DNA of 64,000 nucleotides from Cadophora sp. MPI-SDFR-AT-0126. Lineage: Eukaryota > Ascomycota > Leotiomycetes > Helotiales > Ploettnerulaceae. Made by a program: the position numbers and the translations under genes. Shown in pieces: positions 37,208-46,756 of this stretch; position 1 is the stretch's first letter, and the number at the start of each line of letters is the position of its first letter. The DNA is taken from positions 868,001 to 932,000 of the forward strand of contig JAGMVK010000001.1 of the NCBI GenBank assembly GCA_020747065.1, in the 5' to 3' direction. The notes beneath the pieces are model-generated. The model was given only the letters and a program-made list of their open reading frames with translations. It made no database searches and was not told where the DNA came from.

Positions 37208-37424
37208 TGTCGGTTCAATACCGAATATAAGCCAAGAATCAAACGTAAATATCATGTATATGCATATCAAGCTTGATGGTGTGGAAAATCTGTGTTTCTT
37301 CTAAGAGGGGGTGGGAGGTACTAGACTATATACTGCCTCCCGAAACGCCACCGAATCACCCCCGTAAGTGGTCCTACCCCCTATTCTAGCTAAGACATGC
37401 TTTGGATAGGCCTGCGGACCAACA
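37208..37424 (-). repeat. 3' LTR of the Copia element
   Basis: 217 bp, TG..CA ended, apparently identical to 44665-44881. It is the 3' LTR because the coding strand is minus. Confidence 0.95.
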
Positions 37425-37903
37425 CTAGCAACTCTTCTTTTTGGAAGGACACTTCCAAGCGAATCTTCATAGTACAGAAGCGAATCTCCAATACAGAATC
37501 GAACCTCCAACCCAATGGTAAAGAAAACAAGCTGTACAGAATGACCATATTCGCAAAGAAAAATAGAATGAGCGTACCAGGTACGGAGCTACGGAAGTAC
37601 CATAGTCCGAAAGACCTCCGATTCTGGCCTGAAAAACCTCCCACGGAAGTAGTTGATGCGGCCCGTCAGAAGACAATAGCAAGTAAACAGACGCTAAGCG
37701 AGACCACCGCTGGCTGTACTATTACAAAAACCAGATCTCCCTCCATTCTGAAGCTTTCTTTCTTTAAGCAAACATCAAAAAACTCTCCGTACGTACACAG
37801 AATTGTCGATCTCCAGAGATATTCGCTAACATTTTGCTGTAGCCCGTACCAAATCAAATAAGCAAAAGTATGTATACAAAACAAAAGAATCGTAGGTGGT
37901 TCA

Positions 37904-38720
37904 GTGGTGAAACGGATGCTAACACAAACAGTGCCTGCACCCACACCATTCGGAGCTCTCGCCTCTGCCCACCGGAAGGACTGCGTTCGCTGCGTCCGAG
38001 CCATGATCAAGAAACCCGATCACGTCTGCGCCTTCGAGAACCGGAAGAGCAAGAAATGCTCGTACTGTACCGACCAGAGCGAAATCTGCACTCCCGTAGG
38101 TACTCCCCTTGTTTCCCCCTTTCTTTTCATTGTTTGGGATCTCGGATCCCCGAATGTAGTCCGTAACTGACCCGTATATAGCTGCCCTGGTACTTGGAAG
38201 CCGAGTACCAAGATCTCCTGCTTGCCCGGACTCTTGAGGAGACCGATAACATCTCTGCTGCTGCTGCTGCTCTCGATGCAGAGCTCCGTGTTGCGGTCGC
38301 CGAGTTGCCAAAAACTCGCGACGAGTTGAGTTTGGCGTTGTTGGAGGAGACTCGTGCTCTCCGTGCTGGGATGGCGGATCTCGCCCAAAGTCAATTCGTA
38401 GGTAATCCCCTTTTCTTTTCGTTCCGAATCCCCACCGTATGTACTCCGGTTCACGTCCGGCTAACCTTTCATAGGACTGCGGGCAGATCCTCTCCCGCAT
38501 GGAGAAGCGGGTGGAGGAGGCCGTGGCTGCGGTCGTTGCTCGTCGTGGTGGTGACAAGCGTAAGCGTCCTGCGGGACAGGATGGAGATGGAGATGGAGAT
38601 GATGAGGGAGCTGGCCCGGCCCCTCGGGCAAAGAGAACTCGGGGTGGAAGACGCCCAGGTGGCGCGGAGGTGGAGGAAACTGGCGCTGAGCCAGTCGATT
38701 TGGGAGCCGCCTACGATTAG
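37904..38720 (+). CDS. Spliced antisense accessory gene inside Copia, Zn2Cys6-like
   Basis: Located between the pol stop and the 3' LTR, on the strand opposite to gag-pol. Three exons (37904-38095, 38182-38397, 38475-38720), all joined in phase 0 with GTAGGT donors and TATAG/CATAG acceptors, give 217 residues without a stop. Residues 27-62 have six cysteines spaced C-X2-C-X11-C-X9-C-X2-C-X6-C, like a Gal4-type Zn2Cys6 cluster but with a longer first loop (X11 instead of X6). Residues about 65-165 form an Ala/Leu/Glu-rich probable coiled coil, followed by a basic KRKRPAG, a poly-acidic stretch, and PRAKRTRGGRRPGG, which could be a nuclear signal. This suggests a small DNA-binding-like nuclear protein. 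Standard Copia elements lack such a gene. Function unknown; that it is expressed is inferred from intact splicing and frame. Confidence 0.7.
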
Positions 38721-39011
38721 GGGAATAGGCCCTGTTTCGGAAAGGCTTCGTGGCTGGTTCTTCGTGGCGGCACTTTCTTCATACCGGTGTACGGGAGTAG
38801 CCCCCTGTGGTGAAACCGGCATTTGGTCCCTGTTGGAGTGTCGTCGCAAGGCCGCCCGTTGGTGCTTTGAATCAGAGGGTAATTAAATGCAAATCAAACT
38901 CGTTCTCTCCTCCGTATCTTGAACAGAAATGAAAATACTTGCAAGTGATTAATGAGAGTTGTAAGGAAATCATAACAAAGGAAAAACTGCTCCTCATCCG
39001 AAACTCCTCCG

Positions 39012-42000
39012 TTACTCCCCCGAATCGACCCTGTCGACTCGTGAGTCTCGATCATGAGTCAAACGAGCCTCCAAATCAACATCAAGTGGCCTCTGAACCC
39101 AACCTTCTATCTTCACAGTCAAGGTGTTGGTGTCAATTAGCTCTTGGAGAGCTTTATTTGGTGCTGTCTTTGTCATGGCATCAGCAGGATTGCTGGTGCC
39201 ATTGATCCACCGAATCTCCGTCAGCTCCCTGCGCTCATATGACTGCCGAATTGCCATGATATCAATCATTAAACGCTTCTCCTTTGTAGTGCCAAGTTTG
39301 ATAATGCACTCGTAAAGAGATAGGGAATCTGTACACACCACGGTCGGAAGCCGTGGGAGTCCAAGCTTATCCGTTACCATATTGACGGTGGTTCCCAAAG
39401 CAATCAACATATCGATTCCTGCTACCATAGCATACAGCTCCGAAGCGAGTACAGCACGCGTTACTCTCTTGCACTTTGTAGAGCTTGCATGAATGATGTT
39501 GCCAGAGAGGGTAAATTCCGAATCCCCCTCCGTTTCTGATCCGATTGTTACCAGAAACCCGATCTGTGAGCTCAGATCCTTATTGTTGGCAAATGATCCA
39601 TCGACAAAGACGTAAAGTCTGGCAGAGTGTAGGTCCACTGGTATGTACCGTAAACCTCTCTCCGTGTTGTCCATTTGCCATTGAAGACGTTGGTTCAGGG
39701 CCTTCGCGTCTTCTACTGTTGGATCCTGATGTTGCGCTGCCACCGACAAATCAAAGGTGGCTTCAGGTTGACAGATCGTTGCAATATACGCGCCGCGAGC
39801 TCGTTGTTCCACATATGCCTTCTTGTAATCTGGCGCCGTCACATCAATTAACTCTAGTCTCGTTCCTTGACCTTTCTGCGACATGTAGATGTTGTTCCCG
39901 GCCAAAGTGATAGTACATCCGTTGAACGTAATAGATTCGGAGGGGTTTAGGACCTGAATCGGTTTTGTCAAGAAATTGGCTTTCGTAATCCCTTCCTGCT
40001 CTCGTGCTAAGAATTCATTATCTCCGAGGATTAACGTGTCGTCTGTTTGCATTCCAACAATCCCAAAATCGTGGCTGTCTTTGGTGCTGATTAGCAAGCA
40101 AGGGTCGTACGTTGATGTTTCCATTTGAAGTTTTTCCACATGATGTTTATGGTAGGTGTTAAACCAGTGATTTCCGGATTCTGGTATGCCATAAAGAGGA
40201 AGCATTACCATAAATATCGTATCAGGAGGGAACTCATTTGCGATCTCTTCAGGTGGCCACGCAAGGATGTTCCTAAGAAGTTTTGTCGTCGACTGGACAT
40301 AGGCCTGGGTGATGTCCCGAATTGCTAGATGCATATCGGATCTCTTTCGGATCTGATTCGGATGTCTCATAGTAGCGGCCAGTGATATGATCAATCGCTG
40401 ACTTACCCGTTGAATAGTTGGAGATTGGGTTAATATCTCTTTCTTGCCTTTGTCGTTGAAGCATTGGATAACGAGCCTCGATTTCTCGTATGGTGTTGAT
40501 GATTCCTTGCCTTTTACTTCGTCCACCATTCTTGATTTGAAGATGCGGTGGCCTCTTGCTCTGGGGTCATTTCTGGAAATCGGCATAAAAACGCCTCTCT
40601 TGATGAGAGCCTCATACTCAACTCGACGGGACTGCTGGAATGGTGGGCCAGGTGTAGTAATCTTGCCCTCTGCGCGTAGCTTAATCGATAGCCCTCGATC
40701 CCTTGTTTCCTTCTCAGTCAGAAACACGTTAGCATCGTAGTCGTCATCAATTGTTGGTAGTCCCGGGATTGGTTTTATAAATGGGATCTCAACCGTGATT
40801 CGGGGGAGTTTCGGTGCTGTTTCGTGGGCTTTTCGGACTGGTGAGCCAGGCTCACGGGTCACATCTGGCACTTTTTCTTTCTTTTGTTCAACGCCAGATG
40901 TATCTGTTTTGAATGGGCGCACAGATGTTGATCGGAATGTGCGTACTCTGCCGTTGTCCATATCGATCCTGCATGCCTCGCCTTCTATTCCCAAGAAAAT
41001 GTATGGTCCTCTCCAGCCTTTCTTTTCTCGCCATACCAAAACTTGATCTTGAAGCCGGAGATCATGAATGTGCGTCGTACCGGGGCCGTTACGGGTTGCC
41101 AGCGCATCGTTGGCTTGGCGTTTAGCATGCACCTTGCGTACTTCTTTCATGGCCTTTTTGATGGTTTCCGCACGTTGCTGAATAGACGGGTTTGGAGGAT
41201 CCATTTCTGTCATTCTGGGGTAAGCTCCAAAAACGAGCAGTGTAGGAATCAAGCCATTCGGTCCAGCTGTATCGTTGACAGCTTTGACAGCCATTTGTAA
41301 TCGATCCTCGTCGCTCAGATCGGGATGCTCTACTGTGACGATTTCATAGGCACGCCTGAGTGGACGATGATACCGTTCTACTTTGCCAACTGAGTGGTGT
41401 GCCTCCACGGGCACAAGCTTTGGTGTACTTCCTACTGCTCTGAGTGCTCCCCGAAACTCCTCAGAGTTGAAGTTGGTTCCATAGTCGTAGACAACGAAGT
41501 CTGGGGGCCCAATGTATGTGTCCATCCATGCTGACTTGAAAGCATTGAAGGTGGCCTGAGCCGTAGCTGATCCGGGGCGCCTTCGGAGCAGTTTCGCAGC
41601 TCCGAACCCTGTGGCCTCGTCGACCATGTGAAGTGCATATCGGTTCCCAAATTGTGCTATATCAACATAGACTGTGTGATTGAAGTCGATGTCGTCTTGC
41701 AATTTGAAGCGAAAGCGATGTGGAGCGTCTGCGTGTTTCTGGCAATGCTCACACATCTCTTTGACTCGTAACATGATCTCGGAATCGGAATCATGGCCTG
41801 CTTGATCTAACAGGTGTTGCAACCGTTGTACCGATGGATGGCCGAATCTCCTATGTAGCCGGCGAATCTCTGTCTCCGTCAGGTGGCACTCGTTGATGGT
41901 ACTGTTCGAAGAATCGACAAGTTGATGATTTTGGTCCAAGAGCAGCCATGGATGATCATCCTTCCGTACAATCAAGTACTTCTTATCACCTTGAACCAAC

Positions 42001-44366
42001 ACATTCTGTATGTTGTCGTAGTATGCCCCCATCTTGTCCATTTGTTGCAAGCATAGCAGGAATGGCACGTCTGTATCCACAATATGGAAATCCAAAATTC
42101 CAACTGGAGTATCCACTGTGGCGATTCCAAGGGAAGGTCGTGAACCTGCTCCGAATTTGATCCGACTCTTACCCGACTCGCTGGTATCGTATTTGACATT
42201 TCGAATCCGTTGCAACGCACGTAATTGATTGAGACCTCCAACGTTTTTGTTAGAAGCGCCTGTGTCAATGAGAAGACCTTGGAAGAAACGGTCCGTCCAT
42301 TGAGTCGTATAGGCCTCATTTTCTGGAGGTTTCTGAATCCGGCTTTCCAGGATGTGGGTGGCCTTCTTCTCTTCAAGTTGTTCCATCACTTCCCGCGCAT
42401 CGTACATTGCCTCACTGGCACTGAACACAGTTGTGAAGTTGGCCGATCCATCGCTGCATCCGCTGTCCGAATCTGTGGAGGTTTCATCGATCCCGGAAGA
42501 AGTGTCTTGGTTATCGGGGTCATCTGGGTCATCTCTTCCTGACTGACCCTGAATGTCCCCCGAACCCGATCCGACTCCCTCTGCATATGCCAGGTAGGCT
42601 TGAAATGATGCCTCTGTAGGTTTCACACCTTCAGCTTTTCGTGCAGCAAAGTATCGCGCTTTGGAGGCTGCCTGCTCCTCGTTAGAATGGCGGCTGCTGT
42701 GGCAGTCCATCTTCTTGCAGACGATACACCCTGTATAACCTGGCTTGGGCTTGAATGTAGTTCCGCGTTTGTTGCCTGCGGAAAACTTCATCCTTCGGTC
42801 CGAGTAGTGGGCCGTCCCGTCCGCAACGTAGGCACGGTGTCGACTCGGCCCTGAATCGGTGTGTTTACCGACTCGTGATCCCGGCTCATGAGCCGTTTCC
42901 ACGCTCAGAGCCGTGCGAAGACTGTCCATCAATGTAGGGAAAGTTGGTGGTGCTCGAAACAGTGCCATCTTGAAGAGTGGGTTACCTGAAACTCCCTGCA
43001 CGAGTTTGTCGCGCAAAGTTTTGTCGTTCCGCATATTGTCGTCTTTGAGACCAAGTTGGATGCTCTGCAGCTCTCTGGCAAAGTTCTCCAACTGGACCAG
43101 AATTGGCCTGCCCTTCTGGTAAGGTTCAGCTTGAAATGACAAGAAGGTCAAGCTAAACCATCGGCTGAGGAATTGGTTGGCTCTCTCTTCCGTCTCGAAA
43201 TTGGTACGTGTTGCTTTGACAAGTTCGTCAAAGTTGTACCCTTTGTTCTGAAGGTACCGGTAATAGTACGTAGATGCTCCGTCCCGGAGCATCGTCGGAA
43301 ATGCCCGGTGCCAAATGTCATAATCAACACCTGCTTTCTGGCAGAAGTCGGCAAAGATGTGTAGTTTCTCGTCCAAGTGGTCTTTGGACCCACTGTACTG
43401 AAGCTCTTTGGTGTACATCTTGCTAAGGTTCACTAGCGATTTCGATTGATCCTGCGTCAGTGTTTCCATGACATACCAAGGCGGCCGTATCTGTTCCGTA
43501 TGTGGTCCGATTGTTCTCGGTACCGTAAATGGGGGCAAAGATCCATCCCGTGGGTGCACTTCTGGAATTGGTACGGGGTTTGGCAATGGATTCTCGTTCG
43601 GTCTCCACCTTGGCGCCGTATTCAGGGATTCTCTCCCAGGGGTAAATGAGAACTCTCTCTTTGTACGAACTGGTGGTGTCGCGGCGTACAGATCGTCGTC
43701 TGGAATGATGGTCCTTACATGGGCAGGGGTCATGAGATGGTCTGAGATCTGAGACACCTCGGCTCTTGGGAAATTGCTCCTCAACGGAATATGTTGGCGC
43801 AATCCCTCTTCCTCATCTGAAGGAGTCGATTCAGCAGAATCGATCACTACAGTTGGCCCGTTGCGTCGAGATGGTGGTAGCATTCCTTGATGAAGTGTTT
43901 GGGTAGTCGAAGCTGTCGCTTGGCGAGGGTTCTGAATATGGTCCGGTACTGTGTCGGGAGCGTTCCGAATCTGCAACTCCAGCTGTTCTTCCGGCCAAAA
44001 GTTAGTTTCGGCTCGAGCTGTCTGAGCGAGTGCAACCGTAATTGGTGTCTTATCCTTCCGTACGAACACGCCGTTTGCTCGTAACGTGTCACGTAGGTGC
44101 ATTCGTTCCACCTTCTTGATGCGAGCGAAGTGGCCTGGAGACCAATTTCCGAAATATTCCCAAAAGTCCAGGAATAGGAATTCGCCCTTAGAATGGCCAT
44201 CGCAGAAGTTCTTTCGAAACTCCTGCGAGAGCTTCGTAGCATCATCTGGTGGCGTTTCCACTGGTCGCGGTCCTGACCACATCGCCACCGCTTCCGCCTC
44301 TGCTCCCGTAGCTGTCTCTTCCTCTCTCCCACCCTGATCCGAAGTAACTGGTGTTTCTTCGGCCAT
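39012..44366 (-). CDS. Copia Gag-Pol polyprotein, intact
   Basis: One frame of 1784 residues with every Copia domain in order. Gag-like region (about 290-530) has a zinc knuckle variant CIVCKKMDCHSSRH at 547-560. Protease has the DTGAS motif at 701-705. The GAG-pre-integrase HHCC motif lies at about 830-875 (FGH, CEHC). Integrase carries D902 (VDIAQF), D961 (YDYGTNF) and E997 region (GKVERYH). Reverse transcriptase (about 1260-1480) has MQTDDTL at 1439-1445 in place of YVDD. RNase H starts FVDGSF near 1588, then ASELYA, CTDS and NPADAMTK. No frameshift or stop is seen. The order protease-integrase-RT-RNase H is Copia, not Gypsy. It is a retrotransposon of the host genome and was not compared with any database. 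Confidence 0.97.
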   Translation of the reverse strand: MAEETPVTSDQGGREEETATGAEAEAVAMWSGPRPVETPPDDATKLSQEFRKNFCDGHSKGEFLFLDFWEYFGNWSPGHFARIKKVERMHLRDTLRANGVFVRKDKTPITVALAQTARAETNFWPEEQLELQIRNAPDTVPDHIQNPRQATASTTQTLHQGMLPPSRRNGPTVVIDSAESTPSDEEEGLRQHIPLRSNFPRAEVSQISDHLMTPAHVRTIIPDDDLYAATPPVRTKREFSFTPGRESLNTAPRWRPNENPLPNPVPIPEVHPRDGSLPPFTVPRTIGPHTEQIRPPWYVMETLTQDQSKSLVNLSKMYTKELQYSGSKDHLDEKLHIFADFCQKAGVDYDIWHRAFPTMLRDGASTYYYRYLQNKGYNFDELVKATRTNFETEERANQFLSRWFSLTFLSFQAEPYQKGRPILVQLENFARELQSIQLGLKDDNMRNDKTLRDKLVQGVSGNPLFKMALFRAPPTFPTLMDSLRTALSVETAHEPGSRVGKHTDSGPSRHRAYVADGTAHYSDRRMKFSAGNKRGTTFKPKPGYTGCIVCKKMDCHSSRHSNEEQAASKARYFAARKAEGVKPTEASFQAYLAYAEGVGSGSGDIQGQSGRDDPDDPDNQDTSSGIDETSTDSDSGCSDGSANFTTVFSASEAMYDAREVMEQLEEKKATHILESRIQKPPENEAYTTQWTDRFFQGLLIDTGASNKNVGGLNQLRALQRIRNVKYDTSESGKSRIKFGAGSRPSLGIATVDTPVGILDFHIVDTDVPFLLCLQQMDKMGAYYDNIQNVLVQGDKKYLIVRKDDHPWLLLDQNHQLVDSSNSTINECHLTETEIRRLHRRFGHPSVQRLQHLLDQAGHDSDSEIMLRVKEMCEHCQKHADAPHRFRFKLQDDIDFNHTVYVDIAQFGNRYALHMVDEATGFGAAKLLRRRPGSATAQATFNAFKSAWMDTYIGPPDFVVYDYGTNFNSEEFRGALRAVGSTPKLVPVEAHHSVGKVERYHRPLRRAYEIVTVEHPDLSDEDRLQMAVKAVNDTAGPNGLIPTLLVFGAYPRMTEMDPPNPSIQQRAETIKKAMKEVRKVHAKRQANDALATRNGPGTTHIHDLRLQDQVLVWREKKGWRGPYIFLGIEGEACRIDMDNGRVRTFRSTSVRPFKTDTSGVEQKKEKVPDVTREPGSPVRKAHETAPKLPRITVEIPFIKPIPGLPTIDDDYDANVFLTEKETRDRGLSIKLRAEGKITTPGPPFQQSRRVEYEALIKRGVFMPISRNDPRARGHRIFKSRMVDEVKGKESSTPYEKSRLVIQCFNDKGKKEILTQSPTIQRVSQRLIISLAATMRHPNQIRKRSDMHLAIRDITQAYVQSTTKLLRNILAWPPEEIANEFPPDTIFMVMLPLYGIPESGNHWFNTYHKHHVEKLQMETSTYDPCLLISTKDSHDFGIVGMQTDDTLILGDNEFLAREQEGITKANFLTKPIQVLNPSESITFNGCTITLAGNNIYMSQKGQGTRLELIDVTAPDYKKAYVEQRARGAYIATICQPEATFDLSVAAQHQDPTVEDAKALNQRLQWQMDNTERGLRYIPVDLHSARLYVFVDGSFANNKDLSSQIGFLVTIGSETEGDSEFTLSGNIIHASSTKCKRVTRAVLASELYAMVAGIDMLIALGTTVNMVTDKLGLPRLPTVVCTDSLSLYECIIKLGTTKEKRLMIDIMAIRQSYERRELTEIRWINGTSNPADAMTKTAPNKALQELIDTNTLTVKIEGWVQRPLDVDLEARLTHDRDSRVDRVDSGE

Positions 44367-44664
44367 GATTCGTACCTGATTCGGTGGTGTCCCGGAACTG
44401 ATACTTGATTTTTGCTTGGAATCTCCTTAGCTGAAGTCAAGCAATTGACTTGACGATTGTCGAAGAGGAATCGTCGCTGTTGTTATGCGTACTGCCGTAC
44501 GAGATTTGCAGTCTAAACGTGATGCCGGTCCCCTCCCACTGAATCGTCAATCGTTGATTCAGGTTCAAAGATGGCCCGAAAAGTACAGCTAAGTACTCAA
44601 CGTTGAGTCGCCGCTTGTCCTGCCGTGACCTATCTGTCTGTGGTTCGCATTGACCACTGATCAG

Positions 44665-44881
44665 TGTCGGTTCAATACCGAATATAAGCCAAGAATCAAA
44701 CGTAAATATCATGTATATGCATATCAAGCTTGATGGTGTGGAAAATCTGTGTTTCTTCTAAGAGGGGGTGGGAGGTACTAGACTATATACTGCCTCCCGA
44801 AACGCCACCGAATCACCCCCGTAAGTGGTCCTACCCCCTATTCTAGCTAAGACATGCTTTGGATAGGCCTGCGGACCAACA
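44665..44881 (-). repeat. 5' LTR of the Copia element
   Basis: 217 bp, apparently identical to the 3' LTR at 37208-37424. The promoter for gag-pol would lie here. Confidence 0.95.
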
Positions 44882-44886
44882 CCGGG
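44882..44886. repeat. Copia target-site duplication, right copy
   Basis: CCGGG directly after the right LTR, equal to 37203-37207. Confidence 0.85.
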
Positions 44887-45800
44887 ATAAGGAAAAAGAG
44901 GCCTTTAGAAGGTTCCTTAACTACGTGCTCTCGAAGTTAATACCTCTTTAGCTATTATTACGTACTTAATAGAAAGGCTTTTAAATCAAGGTAAAGGCTA
45001 TGTTATTTACCTTAATAACCTCTTTACAAATATTAAGCTTTTGATATACGGTAGAGAGCGAGGTTAGGGGGCTATAGGTACATGTACTGTAAAATCTGGT
45101 ATTTTACAGTGGTTTAGAAAGATAAAGGCGGTAGACGTAAAGAAGAACGAAATATTATAGGGAATACTTAATATAGAAGTAACTGTGGATAATTGGATTA
45201 ATATGATAGCGTGAAAAGATAATACTTTAGTACTATCGATATCTACAGTTTCTGATGGAAAGAGTGTAGTAGAACGACTCCGGAAACGCCCTTCTAAGAC
45301 CTTATTAGCTGTAAAGACCTCCCGAAAGCCCTTTAGACTAAATACTCGTGCTATACTTTTAATTCCTAAGTACATTAACGATTATAACTATTAAATAAGT
45401 ACTATTAATTAAGGAAATCAACTTAAAGCGCTAAATACCCTTTAAAGGCTTTATTAAAGGGGTGGCTACTAATCTTTAACTACGTGGTTAATTAATATAG
45501 TAATTACTAATGCTTATAAGCTTAGTTTCTACTCTTAAGTGCTACTGGAAGAGAAGTAGTTCAATTAGACGGTATTTAGAACGGAGGTTCTTAGCTACTG
45601 TTTTGCTTTTACTAAGGAAAACTGTAGGAAACGTAAATTAGCCTTGATTTCTACTGTTAAAGAGCTTAAAGAGGCTAGCTAAGAAACTAAGTATATACTT
45701 AAATGTTTTGAAAAAAAAGGGAATTGCGTAGTATACGCTAAAGAGGGGGTTTCCTTGAAAATAAGGAGGAAAGTACTTAGGGAGCTTTCTGTAAATGTAC
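44887..45800 (+). pseudogene. piggyBac-like transposase, C-terminal half (relic)
   Basis: Continuation of the broken transposase after the Copia insertion. Reading through stops, it shows the characteristic VIYLNNLFTNIKLL block (a DNLF motif whose catalytic Asp is replaced by Asn), GxGAIGT, WxDNTLVLSISTV, RLRKRPSKT, IPKYINDYNY and NAYKLSFYS. The DDE Asp loss and stops make it inactive. Confidence 0.82.
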
Positions 45801-45966
45801 TAATAAATTAAGGGGGATCCGAATACTGGAAAAGCTCTATATTTAACTATAAACTTTGTATAATTATACTCTATAAAGATAGTACTTGCTTTGCCCGGTA
45901 TTATAGTTAATTATAGAAGCGTTGTAGTGTTTCTCTAAATACCCTCGATTTTTGGTAAAGATTTTG

Positions 45967-46014
45967 CCCGCCAAGACGCTAAAAGTCGAAGCGAGTTGCC
46001 ACTTGAGGGGATAG
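45967..46014 (-). repeat. Right terminal inverted repeat of piggyBac-type relic
   Basis: Reverse complement begins CTATCCCCTCAAGTGGC and contains CGACTTTTAGCGTCTTGGCG, matching the left end. It is followed by TTAA at 46015-46018. Confidence 0.85.
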
Positions 46015-46096
46015 TTAAATTGTTAGGATCCTGGAAAGGCAAGGTGCAGATTGAAACAGTAAAGTAGCAAACAGGTCAAGACATGATTGGAAATTA

Positions 46097-46250
46097 TCCC
46101 TTCGTCCGCTGAGACATTTCCCACGCTAGTAAGGGTCAAGCGAAGAGAGCCAACTAATCCACTCATCAACTGAGCCTCATGATCCGACGAATGACGGCTT
46201 GTCGTTTAACTCCCTGCTAGCGTTGGGAAATGTCTCAGCGGACGAAGGGA
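46097..46250. mobile_element. 154-bp MITE with TA duplication
   Basis: Terminal inverted repeats of 33 and 34 bp (46097-46129 and 46217-46250) begin TCCCTTCGTCCGCTGAGAC and differ by a single base insertion near their inner end. TA flanks both sides (46095-46096 and 46251-46252), so this looks like a Tc1/mariner-derived, non-coding MITE. It lies about 80 bp from the piggyBac-type relic and about 500 bp before the RPS19 start codon. Confidence 0.9.
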
Positions 46251-46252
46251 TA

Positions 46253-46756
46253 CAAAAGGTACCGATGTAGGAACCGCACGATATTGCTCTTCATGCTTCA
46301 GTTCGGGACGAGCAAGTACCACGAAGACGTACGAGAGAAGCATGCTTTACAAAACTCGATCTCGATGTAGAGACGGAGTTACACTTGATGCTTGAAGGAT
46401 TCCAGCCTTCAGATTCTGATTCAATGTGGCGTCGAAGAGAATGGCGCTGCTCACAGATGCTGAGCTGCTTCTCACCAACCTTCCCAACTTTGGGTTATAG
46501 ATCACCTAATTAAGTGATTTTCTACTCCAAAGACATTTTTGATGGAGGTCATGTCAAGGCTAAAGAGATGACTGGAGTCTCGGGACTTGAATAAGAGCCT
46601 TGAGCACGTGACCTTTGAGAAAAAGTGGGTCGCAACAATGCGGCCGCATCTTAGTGCTCGCTTCCACACACGATGAATATCGCGAAATCTGACCTCCAAC
46701 TTTTTCCCCACGACGACCACAACGACAAATCCTCGAACAACACACCAACCGCAACC
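46253..46756. other. RPS19 promoter region
   Basis: About 500 bp between the MITE and RPS19. Holds the RPS19 promoter and leader. No other gene seen. Confidence 0.5.

Larger units (their letters stand above)
37208..44881 (-). mobile_element. Complete Ty1/Copia LTR retrotransposon
   Basis: A 7674-bp element with two 217-bp LTRs (37208-37424 and 44665-44881), read in the minus direction as TGTTGG..CCGACA. I could find no difference between the two LTRs by eye. A 5-bp duplication (CCGGG) flanks it. One unbroken Gag-Pol frame fills 39012-44366 on the minus strand, with a leader of about 300 bp. A purine run at about 37431-37441 (minus strand) near the 3' LTR could be the polypurine tract. It inserted within the RIP-decayed transposase of the older element and shows no stop-codon damage itself, so it arrived later and may be active. 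Confidence 0.96.
36286..46014 (+). mobile_element. RIP-decayed piggyBac-type DNA transposon, split by Copia
   Basis: The outer element of a nested pair. Left (36286-36328) and right (45967-46014) ends are imperfect inverted repeats sharing CTATCCCCT(T/C)AAGTGGC and a 20-bp CGACTTTTAGCGTCTTGGCG core. Removing the Copia insertion and one copy of its target duplication leaves about 2.05 kb, a normal size for such an element. The interior is AT-rich, and on the plus strand encodes a DDE_Tnp_1_7 (piggyBac-like) transposase broken by many stop codons. Most stops sit where CAG, CAA, CGA or TGG would be expected, which is what C-to-T RIP produces. A TTAA follows the right end (46015-46018), as piggyBac would leave, but the bases left of the left end are GCCA, so the duplication is not matched. 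Confidence 0.85.

Noticed and set aside
37397..37861. 154-codon plus-strand frame starting in the left LTR
   Set aside because: It begins in the LTR, has no domain signal and low-quality composition; it is probably a chance frame opposite the 3' untranslated part of the element.
37885..37925. A tRNA-like GTGGTTCAGTGGTGAAAC box near the accessory gene start
   Set aside because: It resembles a pol III A box, but no B box or cloverleaf follows, and the bases are part of the coding exon and leader of the antisense gene.
43847..44440. 197-codon minus-strand frame overlapping gag
   Set aside because: It overlaps the start of the intact Gag-Pol frame in another register and has no Gag or accessory motif.
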